Shown here: positions 46,001 through 53,374 of the stretch, piece after piece
How the letters are laid out: every line of letters begins with the position of its first letter
Numbering within the stretch: the stretch's first letter is position 1
Origin: Caldilineaceae bacterium
Lineage (GTDB): Bacteria; Chloroflexota; Anaerolineae; Caldilineales; Caldilineaceae
Reading direction: 5' to 3'
Assembly (NCBI GenBank): GCA_022821585.1
Contig: JAJEDI010000097.1
Coordinates: 1 to 64,000, forward strand
Length of the DNA: 64,000 nucleotides
Program-made: the position numbers and the translations under genes
The notes under the pieces: model-generated
Seen by the model: only the letters and a program-made list of their open reading frames with translations
Databases searched by the model: none
Told to the model about the DNA's origin: nothing

Positions 46001-46236
46001 GGACCGGACGCCGCTGGTGGGGCAGCTGGTATCAACACCAGAACCTGCGCGACGAACGCGCCGAGGCCTTCACCTCACTTCTGTGGGCTGGCGTATACGA
46101 GTACACCTACTTGGCCCGTGCAACAACCCCAGGAGCCTTCGTTGCACCACCCGCCAAGGCAGAGGAAATGTACGCACCCGAAACCTTCGGCCGGACAGGA
46201 ACCGATCGGATTCTGGTAGAGATCAGCGAAGAATGA
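40024..46236 (+). CDS. Bacterial alpha-2-macroglobulin-like lipoprotein, thioester site lost
   Basis: This giant envelope protein (2070 residues) resembles bacterial A2M proteins such as YfhM/YfaS, which trap proteases. A lipoprotein signal ends in FLGC with Cys21. Big-like and macroglobulin (MG) domains fill about 140-1350, including YVFDDRTMYRPGETVSVKGW near 705-724. A Met/Ala-rich bait-like linker lies near 1305-1335, then the A2M and thioester (helical) domains (about 1340-1900). At the thioester site the usual YPYGCxEQ becomes YPFDSSSQ: Ser1571 replaces the Cys, so no covalent thioester can form. ATG 40024 is fixed by AAGGAG; a GTG at 39985 is in frame but spoils the signal peptide. No adjacent pbpC is present. 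Confidence 0.92.
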   Translation: MSKRILRLLPPLLLVFTFLGCGTSAPEELSIGRTGASVMQEPDPSVDAFTVEFADPLEQEFDEEASPPFALSEGRRDWDGSQTRPPLAETTPLSPEQIQALLNRLPPFQEEEGDIAHVRLPDQSLPPPRPGQEVELPFPPPQAESPLDTQAGAPLSVLRFAPQGEIPLAPQLSVTFSLPMVPLTSHKELAAGDIPVELKPTVPGRWRWVGTRTLLFEPGADGSARMPMATEFSASIPEGIPSANGTKLAEPVSWTFRTPAPSLQYAWPTGGPVGREPVFFASFEQDIDPAKVLEHTQVTAQGSRFNVRMATQDEIAADPRIRRLAVRSTENRWLAFLSDETLPSDTTVTVTFTPGTPSAEGPLVTAHPQSFSFKTPGPFVLRQRECAWGGAQCPPNTPLSLRFNNPIDSESFDPSLITIEPELGYASYEIFGDSIWIVGNTNARTTYDVTIASGLTDIFGQSLGQDAQAQFTIGPMEAFLAAGSHGPITILDPYGKPTFPIYTVNLYAVNVRAYRVAPEQFVEYQQWRSNRWRDDQIEPPGELVMERKVEINRQFDTVIETAIDLTPTLDGGTGHIILYIEPEGGMLSALLNRQLQETRIISWVQVTEIGLDAFVDADEMFVWANSLTDGAPLSSVEVTLWPQDVQEVTDETGTARLRLTRDSSQLLIARRGDDVTFLPENRYEYYRTDTGWNGWQQRAERADIRYYVFDDRTMYRPGETVSVKGWLRKTERSPEGDLSLLPEVAASELDYTVRDASNNQIHMGSAKINPLGGFHFQFDLPDNVNLGYAWIEMQSDLDEDYESRYEHVFQIQEFRRPEYEVSATVSEGPHIAGGHALATVSATYFAGGPLPSAELSWDVEASEASYEPPNWSDFVFGKWLPWWGYPGHTDYLGRASFSSRTDASGQHVLRIEFLSPGDEPASDAGNRGEARPFPTHVDATATVIDVNRQAWSSGAGLLLHPADLYIGLRTARYFVEQGEPLSVEIVVTDIDGTAVEGHSANVRAALLDWDYREGNWHQVEKETQECTVKTTSVSDQSDTDLEFASCSFDTAVGGEYRITATVTDGAGRLNRTELTRWVTGGQRPPSANLEREELQLIPDSEDYAPGDMAEILVQAPFYPAEGLLTLRRDGLVSSQRFTMEGPTYTLHVPIEEDHIPNIHLQVDLVGAGERVDDAGTALTGLPRRPAYARGKLNLTIPPLSRTLHVDAQPREDRLEPGAETMIDVTVNDASGVPVAGAEFAVVVVDEAILALTGYQLIDPVTVFYSDRGRGVYDHHNRNDLLLASHLSLQGETPAPTGTPQSPHTMKQSRSMVMAAPAMAEMAMADESAEEGGAGDSGGSSIHARLNFDPLALFAPEVHTDQDGRATVLVKLPDNLTRYRVMVVAVAGGRFFGAGESNMTARLPLMVRPSAPRFLNFGDSFELPVVLQNQTDEAIEAHAIVRASNANLMEAGAVAGVDGYAVTVPANDRVELRFPTTTASAGTSRFQFGAVDANHPSTADAAEISLPVFTPATTEAFAVYGEIDDSGTVLQPVRPPAGAIPDYGGLEVTLSSTALQTLTDAFLYLVNYPFDSSSQIASRILAVAALRDVLAAFDAAGLPAPHEIDKSMAADIQTLQAMQDYGGGFPIWRRGSEIWPFHSVHVAHALARARLKGYTVPDDTVSRSLDYLRNIEQQFPSWYGIDARRGLSSYALYVRKLLRDDDPSKARALIREAGLENLSLESVGWLLYVLTDDTASQSTVTEMRRFITNRVTETAGTATVASGYSDGDYLLLHSSRRADAVLLEALVVDQPGSDLITKLVRGLLGHRTAGRWSNTQENAWVLLAMDRYFQTFESQTPDFVARIWLGEQFAASRAFQGRTTDNVGLDLPMQFVHEISGNAEDDLPLLIQKEGQGRLYYRLGLRYAPVDLSLGPANHGFTVERIYEAVDDPTDVSRGEDGVWHIRAGARVRVKLTMVAPSRRVHVALVDPLPAGLEIPNPDLAVTADPPQDSNRSRTGRRWWGSWYQHQNLRDERAEAFTSLLWAGVYEYTYLARATTPGAFVAPPAKAEEMYAPETFGRTGTDRILVEISEE

Positions 46237-46293
46237 GATGTGACTGGACCGACTCATACTCCGAATTCAGCCCTGGCAAGCAAAGGAGAAAAA

Positions 46294-47001
46294 ATGGCGC
46301 GAAGTAGGGCAATAAGGGGAAACTGTCAATTCTGTGGCAAGGCATACACTCGCTGGGGAATGACCCGTCATTTAGGGACGTGTGCCCAGCGTGCCAGCGC
46401 AATCGAATCTGTTGCAAAGGGGTCAGGGAAACGGCAGGAGATATTTCACCTGCTGATCAAGGATGTATGGACCTCCGACTATTGGCTGCACCTGGAAATT
46501 GCAGGCCAGGCCACTCTTGACCAGTTGGATCACTACCTGAGGGCCATTTGGCTGGAGTGTTGTGGCCACTTGAGCCACTTTCTAATCAACGAAATCTACT
46601 ATGATAGACAGACTGAAATCGATTGGGCAATCGTCGAAACCAGGAGAATGTCCGCACGGATCGCCGACGCATTTGAGTTGGGAACAGAGGCGGAATACAA
46701 GTATGACTTCGGCACCCCAAGCAAACTGCTGATTTCCGCAATTGCTGTGCGTTCAGGTAACTGGTCAGGCAATCCCATTCGGATGTTAGCGCGCAACAAT
46801 ATGCCCACGATGAAATGCACGGCCTGCCACCTACAGGCAGAATGGATATGCACAGAATGCCTATGGGGTGACAGGCCTTTCCTGTTTTGTGACCGGCACT
46901 CGAAGGGGCATTTGCATGAAGATGAGATGTTCCTACCTGTCGTAAACTCACCGCGGATAGGCATGTGTGGCTACGAGGGCCCGGCTGACCCCCCGTACTA
47001 G
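46294..47001 (+). CDS. Zinc-finger protein with pRiA4b ORF-3-like domain
   Basis: The 235-residue product begins with a C2H2/C2HC-type finger (CQFCGKAYTRWGMTRHLGTC, about 10-29). A central domain follows (about 50-140) whose pattern LEIAGQATLDQLDHYLRAIW resembles the plasmid pRiA4b ORF-3 family, and then a Cys/His-rich C-terminus (CTACH, CTEC, CDRHSKGH) that could bind a second zinc. The function of pRiA4b ORF-3 domains is unknown; they often lie on mobile or accessory DNA. The start has AAAGGAG with five-base spacing. The gene looks less GC-rich than its neighbours and converges with the nucleotidyltransferase-fold gene, their stop codons sharing CTAG. Confidence 0.85.
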   Translation: MARSRAIRGNCQFCGKAYTRWGMTRHLGTCAQRASAIESVAKGSGKRQEIFHLLIKDVWTSDYWLHLEIAGQATLDQLDHYLRAIWLECCGHLSHFLINEIYYDRQTEIDWAIVETRRMSARIADAFELGTEAEYKYDFGTPSKLLISAIAVRSGNWSGNPIRMLARNNMPTMKCTACHLQAEWICTECLWGDRPFLFCDRHSKGHLHEDEMFLPVVNSPRIGMCGYEGPADPPY

Positions 47002-47882
47002 CCATCTGGTCCCATCAACTGCTTCCTGATTTCCAGCCAGATCTCAGTCAGATCCAGCCTGTCAATCCACTGCAAAAGGTAGTCCTGTTCAAGACTGTCA
47101 TCACCCACCGTGGCGACGATAATGCCGATGTCACGGATATGCTTGGTTTGGCCGCTCAGACCGTAGTACTGAAGCTTATTGAGGATCAGATCCTCAGGCG
47201 TATGGACATAGGCCTCGCCTATTCCCGGACCGAAGTCGACTAGCAGCCGACGTTGCAATGCACTTGCCCGAAGCGCATCTTCGGGTCGCAGCAGGAAAAC
47301 TTCCAGCTTGTAGCCTGTTGGTTTGTGGATAGCGTTGATTGGCAAGTCCGCCGGCGAAATGTAGAGGTCGAGAATTACTTCCACAGGGACGAGCATCCCC
47401 CTGGCCTCCAACGCCTCGGAAAACTTGGCCATCTGCTCCCCCGGCAAATCAACTACGACATCAAAACCCCGCGTCGTTCTGGCCTCTCCCCATCCCCAAA
47501 CGGCAACGGCTCCTCCCACCAAATACGTGACGCCCGTCTCTTCAAGCGCATCAAGAACCTCCCGAACGAAAGTTCCGAACTCGTGGTGCGGGTCTTCTGC
47601 CACCGCCTCCCTCCCTCCCACAATTGCCTTGCGCGCTAGTCCGAGCGACATTCCTTCAGTCAAATCGGGCCGGAGTGTCCGTAAACGATAGGAGGCAACT
47701 TCCTCAGCGATCCTTATCATCGAGAGTCCTTGCTGCGATCGTTGCGCCGACGAAAATGTCCGCGTTACAGAAATCTGCGCAGGATCGACTTCCTCCAGCG
47801 CACCCGCGATCTCCCGCTCTTGTTTGTTAGTGAGTGCCATAACGGGAAACTCTGCACGTTGTCTAAAGTTCGCAAGACTCAT
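46998..47882 (-). CDS. Nucleotidyltransferase-fold protein with extra N-terminal domain
   Basis: In this 294-residue product, residues ~112-200 carry a minimal nucleotidyltransferase-like pattern (YLVGGAVAVWGWGEARTTRGFDVVVDLP), where GG and D-x-V/D are expected, as in DUF6036/AbiEii-type proteins. The N-terminal ~85 residues are helical (AEEVASYRLRTLRPDLTEGMSLGLARKAI) and resemble the separate small partner protein often encoded just before such genes, so this looks like a partner-enzyme fusion. It could be a toxin-antitoxin or unrelated accessory protein; activity is unproven. The start is uncertain (ATG 47882, or ATG 47840). It shares its stop region CTAG with the convergent zinc-finger gene. 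Confidence 0.82.
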   Translation of the reverse strand: MSLANFRQRAEFPVMALTNKQEREIAGALEEVDPAQISVTRTFSSAQRSQQGLSMIRIAEEVASYRLRTLRPDLTEGMSLGLARKAIVGGREAVAEDPHHEFGTFVREVLDALEETGVTYLVGGAVAVWGWGEARTTRGFDVVVDLPGEQMAKFSEALEARGMLVPVEVILDLYISPADLPINAIHKPTGYKLEVFLLRPEDALRASALQRRLLVDFGPGIGEAYVHTPEDLILNKLQYYGLSGQTKHIRDIGIIVATVGDDSLEQDYLLQWIDRLDLTEIWLEIRKQLMGPDG

Positions 47883-47912
47883 GTAAACTGTCTTGCTGAC
47901 TGATTACCAGCG

Positions 47913-49187
47913 TTAAGTTAAACCGTCCTCTCCTCTATGCTGAGACCTTTTCCAGTCCAGCCTCCCCAAGCGCACGACAACCCGCTGCATAATAGCTTGG
48001 GCGACCTCGTCCTTACTCATAAGCGGCCAGGCTTCCCGGTGTCCCCCGCGCTCAAACAATGTAACTCGGTTCGTATCGACAGCGAAGCCGCTGTCCGCAG
48101 CGCTCACATCATTGAGTACGACGAGATCGAGGTTCTTCCGCTTCAGCTTGTCGACGGCGTTCGCCTCAAGATCGTTAGTCTCCGCAGCGAAACCGATGAC
48201 AAGACCCGGGCCCGGACCGTCATCCTCCCGCTTGACTCCAACCTCATGTAGAATGTCCGGCGTCCTCTCCAATGAAATGGCCTGATGCTGCGGCGACTTC
48301 TTCAGCTTGTAGTCGGCGCTATTAGTCGGCCGGTAATCGGCCACCGCCGCCGCGCCGATAAGGACATCCGTCTCGGACAGCTCTTCCATGACTGCCGAAT
48401 ACATCTGCTGGGCCGTGTGTACCGGTACCAGCGTGATCCCGCCGGGAGGAGGCACCGACAAGGGAGCATGCACGAGTACGGTATCCGCGCCAAGATCACG
48501 CGCCGCACGCGCCAGAGCAGCCCCCATCTTCCCGGTGGAGTGATTGCCCACAAATCTTACCGGATCGATCGGCTCCCGTGTCCCGCCCGCCGTGATCAGC
48601 ACCCGCAGCCCGTCCAGTGGTCCCCCCCGACCGATGACTTTGCACGCGACCTCGAAGATCTCCTCCGGCTCCGCGACGCGACCCTCGCCCACCTCCCCTG
48701 ACGCCAGCCGTCCCTCGGCCGGCCCGATGAAATCGACCCCCCAGTCCTGCAAAGTCTGCACATTACGCATCGTTGCCGGATGCGTCCACATATTGGTCTC
48801 CATCGCCGGCGCCAGCAACATCGGACCCTTGTAACTAAGCGCCGTGATACTCAGCAAATCGTCGCTCAAACCGAGGGCAAGGCGGGCAATGGTGTGGGCC
48901 GTCGCCGGCGCGATGATGAACAGGTCCGCTGCGTGGGCCAGCGCCACGTGCCCGATGCGCAACCTTCCGGCATCATGCCAGAATTCGAAAGTGTCGGTCG
49001 CAACGCTCCGCTGCGTGATCGACTGAAACGTCACTGGCGCAACGAACTTCGCCGCCGAATGGGTCATGATCACGTCCACCAGCGCATTGGCCTGTGTAAG
49101 TCGGCTGGCCAGCGTCACCGCCTTGTAGGCCGCGATGCCGCCGCTGATGCCTAGCACGATACGTTTGCCGGAGAGAATCGGGGCCAT
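47913..49187 (-). CDS. coaBC: Bifunctional phosphopantothenoylcysteine decarboxylase / phosphopantothenate-cysteine ligase
   Basis: This enzyme catalyses two steps of coenzyme A synthesis. The 424-residue protein has an N-terminal flavin-dependent CoaC domain (about 1-185: GISGGIAAYK at 14-23, catalytic-type His in HVALAH, and PAMETNMW) and a C-terminal CoaB domain (about 190-400: ITAGGTREPIDPVRFVGNHSTGK, AAVADYRP, KLKK). The CoaC substrate loop reads PAME where the well-known motif is PxMN, a variant I note but do not regard as disabling. Its start ATG is 3' of a weak site, and the gene is followed by the nucleotidyltransferase-fold gene on the same strand. Confidence 0.95.
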   Translation of the reverse strand: MAPILSGKRIVLGISGGIAAYKAVTLASRLTQANALVDVIMTHSAAKFVAPVTFQSITQRSVATDTFEFWHDAGRLRIGHVALAHAADLFIIAPATAHTIARLALGLSDDLLSITALSYKGPMLLAPAMETNMWTHPATMRNVQTLQDWGVDFIGPAEGRLASGEVGEGRVAEPEEIFEVACKVIGRGGPLDGLRVLITAGGTREPIDPVRFVGNHSTGKMGAALARAARDLGADTVLVHAPLSVPPPGGITLVPVHTAQQMYSAVMEELSETDVLIGAAAVADYRPTNSADYKLKKSPQHQAISLERTPDILHEVGVKREDDGPGPGLVIGFAAETNDLEANAVDKLKRKNLDLVVLNDVSAADSGFAVDTNRVTLFERGGHREAWPLMSKDEVAQAIMQRVVVRLGRLDWKRSQHRGEDGLT

Positions 49188-49245
49188 GAGTTAGTTCGCC
49201 TCGGGTTATGTAGAAAAGTCCGTCTTCGCACGGCGCGAACAAGAA

Positions 49246-50412
49246 TTAGGAGTCCGCGATCCCGCCGTCTCGGTGGCGGGCAAGATAGGACCGGGAGAAG
49301 CTCCGCAACTCCCCGGAACCGAAGTCCGGCGCATGGCGGGCGCAGGCGGCTTCGTCCACCTCGACGCCTAGACCCGGCTTCTCAGGCGGCAAAACGTGGC
49401 CGTCAACGACCGTCAGAGGCTCGACGACGAACTCCGTCATTGAGAGAGGCATATCGTCAGGGTCAACCATTTCCTGAATCACAAAGTTGGGCGTCGTGAA
49501 ATCCACATGGACGCACGCCGCTGTCGAGACCGGGCCGTAAGGGTTGTGGGGGGCGAGACCAGCATAATAGACCTCCGCCTGCGCCGCGATGCGCCGGATC
49601 TCGCTGATGCCGCCGGCGTGGCAAGCGTCCGGCTGGAGCAGGCTTGCCGCGCCAGTCTCAAGAATCTCGCGAAAGCCCCAGCGCGTAAACAGACGCTCGC
49701 CCGTGGCAATCGGAATATTGGTTGCGCGGGCTACCTGCGCCATCGCCGCCGGATTCTCCGCCTGCACCGGCTCCTCCATGAAAAACGGATAGTATGGCTC
49801 AAATCGATGAGCGTACCGTATCGCCATCTGCGGCGTAACCCGCCCGTGCATGTCCAACAGAATATCCACCCCGTTGCCGACCGCCTCCCGCACTGCTCTC
49901 AGCCCGGCCTCCGCTTCATCCAACACACTCGGCCCATCCAGGATGTTCGTAATAGGAATCGGGACCGTCTTGACCGCGTCCCAACCTTTTGCCGCCTTGG
50001 AAAGCGCGCTCTCCGCCATCGCCTCGGGCGTATCGCCGCCAAAATGCGTGTACATCCGCACGCGGTCCCGTACCTTCCCGCCCAGTAGCTCATAGATCGG
50101 CTTGCCAGCCTCCTTGCCCTTGATGTCCCACAAGGCCTGATCGATCCCCGAAAGAGCGGACAGACCGATAACGCCCTGTCGCCAGAAGCCGCTGCGATAG
50201 AGCACCTGCCAGCAATGTTCCACCTCAAGTGGACTGAAACCCAGGATCATCGGTTCCATGTCCTGTACACAGCCGGCCACTGCTCGCGGTTTCCCCTCAA
50301 CCGTCGCCTCGCCCCAGCCCACCAGCCCTGGCTGATCGGTCTCGACCTTTACAAAGACAAACGTGCGCCGCTCCCCCTGCGCAAAAACTGGTCTGATAGC
50401 CGTGATTTTCAT
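49246..50412 (-). CDS. Enolase-superfamily sugar-acid dehydratase (galactonate dehydratase-like)
   Basis: This mandelate racemase/muconate lactonizing-type enzyme has 388 residues. The N-terminal capping domain is followed by a barrel with metal ligands in DMHGR (Asp), MEEPV (Glu) and GERLF (Glu), the QPDACHAGGISE strand and the His in APHNPYGP, the arrangement of D-galactonate dehydratase and related acid-sugar dehydratases. It would dehydrate an aldonic acid to a 2-keto-3-deoxy acid; which sugar is uncertain. AAGGGAG lies seven bases upstream of the ATG. No sugar kinase or aldolase gene lies beside it. Confidence 0.92.
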   Translation of the reverse strand: MKITAIRPVFAQGERRTFVFVKVETDQPGLVGWGEATVEGKPRAVAGCVQDMEPMILGFSPLEVEHCWQVLYRSGFWRQGVIGLSALSGIDQALWDIKGKEAGKPIYELLGGKVRDRVRMYTHFGGDTPEAMAESALSKAAKGWDAVKTVPIPITNILDGPSVLDEAEAGLRAVREAVGNGVDILLDMHGRVTPQMAIRYAHRFEPYYPFFMEEPVQAENPAAMAQVARATNIPIATGERLFTRWGFREILETGAASLLQPDACHAGGISEIRRIAAQAEVYYAGLAPHNPYGPVSTAACVHVDFTTPNFVIQEMVDPDDMPLSMTEFVVEPLTVVDGHVLPPEKPGLGVEVDEAACARHAPDFGSGELRSFSRSYLARHRDGGIADS

Positions 50413-50445
50413 GGTAGGCTCCCTTGTGAACGCTGGTGGCGCCGT

Positions 50446-53241
50446 TCAGGCTGCCTCCAGCATTTCTATTACCATCGATTTTGCCAGTTTGCGTTCAGCC
50501 TCACCCGCCTCGATCTCCCCATCGAGAAGGCCTTTGCGTAATCTGCGCATGATCTGCCCATACCCAGGTCCCGGAGGCAATCCCATCTGCAGTAGGTCTC
50601 TTCCATCCAGCGCCGGGCGAATGTGCCGCCATCTATGCACATAGCAGTTCAACCGCCTGTGCAGCAAGGGATTCGCCTCCACAAGCGATAGCAGCAGCAA
50701 CACAGCCGGCTGCGCCCGGTCGAGAATAGCCACAACTTCACTTGGCCGTTGCTGTACGTCGGTCAATTGCGGCAGGTGTTTCTTGACCATCCTGAGCTGG
50801 CGCATCAGGCCCTGTGTTCTTCCTCGTAGCCGCAGCCTTTCGCTCAGTTCCTTTTCGATCGGTGACGCCTTGCCTTCGTCTTTGCTCTCTACCGGCAGCA
50901 GATCGAATATGAGAAGACCCCAATAGAGTCGTTCCACCGGCGTACCGTCCAGTTGCAGCTGACCTGCAATCGTTCTAGCTGAATTGCCGTCAGTACAGTC
51001 ACCCCCACTGCCTGCCTCCACTGGCCTCCCCGCCATTAGGGAATCCCGAAGTGATGCGCTACGACTGGCAAAGGACGCGCCAGCCCGCAATGCAGGATGT
51101 ATCCGGCTGAGAATGCCCAATTCGTCCAAACGTTGAACCGTATCTTCCGGTCTCTCTTCCTGGAATATCCGGTCCAGCTCCTGCCGAATTCGCGCCGCTG
51201 TAACGCGCCCAAGCAGCGGCGCCGCATCCAGAAGATGCTCCTGAGTCCGCGCATCGATTCGGAACCGAAACCTCTGTTCATAACGCACAGCGCGCAGAAT
51301 TCTTGTCGGGTCATCCACGAAACTCAGACTGTGCAGGACCCGCACAATCCCGGTCCTCAAGTCCGACAGACCGCCATAGAAGTCTAGCAGGTCGCCCCAT
51401 CGGTCTGGAGTCAGAGCAACCGCCAGCGTATTGACCGTAAAATCCCTCCGGTGCAGGTCAAGTTTGATGCTGCCCTGCTCAACCGTTGGCAGGACCGTTG
51501 GCTCTGTATAGAACTCGGTTCGCGCCGTAACGAAATCGAGATGACTTGGCAACTTGCCCTGATCACCCTCCTCGCCAGCATCCGCCACGCCCGGCCACGT
51601 CATCGGATAGTCTGGCTCGTCCAGAATCCATTTGGCAGTGCCGAAACGAGCATGACTGACTACCCGTCCACCGCACCTGCTCTGTATGCGCGCCGCGAGT
51701 TCAATGGCATCGCCCTCGACCACCAGGTCCATGTCCAGGAAACCAGCCCCGACAGAGCCGTCGAAGCCCCCTAGAAGCAGGTCCCGAACGAAGCCACCGA
51801 CGATATACACGGCATGCCCCATCTCGGTAGCAGTCTCTCCGACCAACCATAGAAGCCGGTGCTGGCTCTCCGAAAGGATCTCTCCTAACTCTCGGCTTAC
51901 GTCCGGGACCCTTGGCGAGGCCTCTCTCTCTTCCCCCCAAAGTTTGAGTAGGTCCGTACGGGTAACAATCCCGACCATTTCGCCTCTGGCATCCACAACC
52001 GGAATTTGCCCCCAACCGCTCTCAATCATGATCTTGTGAAGTGTACTGACAGCCGCGTCCTCGCGAACTGTATAGTCGCCTTGACGCATCACCTTATGGA
52101 CCGGCAGCTTACCCAGCCGGTGGCCGAGCGTGCGGTCTGCCTCCCGCCGGGTCAAGATTCCCACCAGTCTGTCGCGGCCGTCGTCTCCTCTGTGCAGGAC
52201 CGGAAACCCTTCATGGCCGTATCGCTGCATCAATGCCATCGCGGTGGCAACTGACATCCCGTCGTCCAGCGTATGCGGTCGGCCTCGGCTCATAATCTCT
52301 GCTACAGTTGCCTGCGACCCCGCGTGCTCTTGAAGCAGGCTCCCGATTCGCTCCCGTACATCCGCAAGAGTCTTCCCTTCCAGCAAGGCGGCTGCGGCTC
52401 GCCTGTGGCCGCCGCCTCCGAGAAGCTCGGTGACCAAGCCTACGTCGATTGCGTCCGTGTTGCTCCGAGCCACTACTTGCACGTGATCCCTGAGGTTAAC
52501 GACAACAAAAAGCGCATCTGCGTTGAAAAGGTCATTAAGCCTGTGCGCAAGCCCACTTAGCTCATCTTCGTAGTCTGGGGCGTCCGCGACGGCGATCACA
52601 ACGTTTTGGCCTGCGACGGTCACGTGCTCCGCGTCCTCGGTCAACTGCATGGACAGTTCATTCTGCGCGTCCGTGGGAGGGAAATTCAGAAAACGCCTCA
52701 TCACCTCGAGGCGGGCCCCCTGCTCGACCAGCCAGGCGGCGCAGCGAATGTCGCGATGTGTTGTGGAGGGGTAAAGGAGGCTTCCAGTGTCTTCGTAAAT
52801 GCCCAAAGCCAGCAGAGTGGCCTCAAAAGGGGAAAGCCCCCTGTTCTGCTGCATCAGCCGCTCGACGAGCAGCGTGGCGTTTGCGCCCGTCGTATGAGGA
52901 CCAAGCGACTCCTGCCAGACCTCCCAACCCGATGGTAGCGGCTCGGCCGCCGAATGGTGGTCGATGACCAGGTGTCGGGTATCTTCGCCCATCCCTTTCA
53001 CCGCGTTGAATCTCCGCGTGTCGACGACAATCGCCAGTTCGACACCGCCCCGCGGCAGATGCCGTGGCTCGATGAAAGGGAACTGGTTGGAATACAGGGA
53101 AAGGAAGGCCTGGACGTTGCGCTTCAGTTTCCACGGCAGGACCGGCAACGCTTGGGGGAAGAGCAGTGCCCCGCCCAGCAAGGAAGCCAGCGCATCAAAA
53201 TCTGCCAGTTCGTGGGTCAGTATGACTGTTTGGCTGCGCAT
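50446..53241 (-). CDS. DHH-CBS-CBS-tRNA nucleotidyltransferase (CCA-adding type) fusion protein
   Basis: The 931-residue modular protein has a DHH phosphoesterase domain (IDHHSA at 93-98), DHHA1 with GGGGHRR (275-281), two CBS domains (about 310-437), a class II poly(A) polymerase/CCA-adding head (GGFVRD at 482-487 and DMDLVVEG at 503-510, giving the catalytic D-x-D) and a helical RNA-binding C-terminus (about 640-750). It may add or repair the tRNA 3' CCA and also degrade small nucleotides, with CBS domains sensing adenine nucleotides. This combination is known in some bacteria. ATG 53241 is preferred over an in-frame TTG at 53277, neither having a good site. Confidence 0.92.
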   Translation of the reverse strand: MRSQTVILTHELADFDALASLLGGALLFPQALPVLPWKLKRNVQAFLSLYSNQFPFIEPRHLPRGGVELAIVVDTRRFNAVKGMGEDTRHLVIDHHSAAEPLPSGWEVWQESLGPHTTGANATLLVERLMQQNRGLSPFEATLLALGIYEDTGSLLYPSTTHRDIRCAAWLVEQGARLEVMRRFLNFPPTDAQNELSMQLTEDAEHVTVAGQNVVIAVADAPDYEDELSGLAHRLNDLFNADALFVVVNLRDHVQVVARSNTDAIDVGLVTELLGGGGHRRAAAALLEGKTLADVRERIGSLLQEHAGSQATVAEIMSRGRPHTLDDGMSVATAMALMQRYGHEGFPVLHRGDDGRDRLVGILTRREADRTLGHRLGKLPVHKVMRQGDYTVREDAAVSTLHKIMIESGWGQIPVVDARGEMVGIVTRTDLLKLWGEEREASPRVPDVSRELGEILSESQHRLLWLVGETATEMGHAVYIVGGFVRDLLLGGFDGSVGAGFLDMDLVVEGDAIELAARIQSRCGGRVVSHARFGTAKWILDEPDYPMTWPGVADAGEEGDQGKLPSHLDFVTARTEFYTEPTVLPTVEQGSIKLDLHRRDFTVNTLAVALTPDRWGDLLDFYGGLSDLRTGIVRVLHSLSFVDDPTRILRAVRYEQRFRFRIDARTQEHLLDAAPLLGRVTAARIRQELDRIFQEERPEDTVQRLDELGILSRIHPALRAGASFASRSASLRDSLMAGRPVEAGSGGDCTDGNSARTIAGQLQLDGTPVERLYWGLLIFDLLPVESKDEGKASPIEKELSERLRLRGRTQGLMRQLRMVKKHLPQLTDVQQRPSEVVAILDRAQPAVLLLLSLVEANPLLHRRLNCYVHRWRHIRPALDGRDLLQMGLPPGPGYGQIMRRLRKGLLDGEIEAGEAERKLAKSMVIEMLEAA

Positions 53242-53374
53242 CTGCGTAGACGGCAAAGCTGCCTTTGGGAACTGCAATCTAATATACGCATCGAGATGCG
53301 GATGCGCAAGCGCAGGGCTGAAGACGTTATCCCCCCTGAGGCAAGCCTACTCCCACTCCACGGACACAGAGCCG

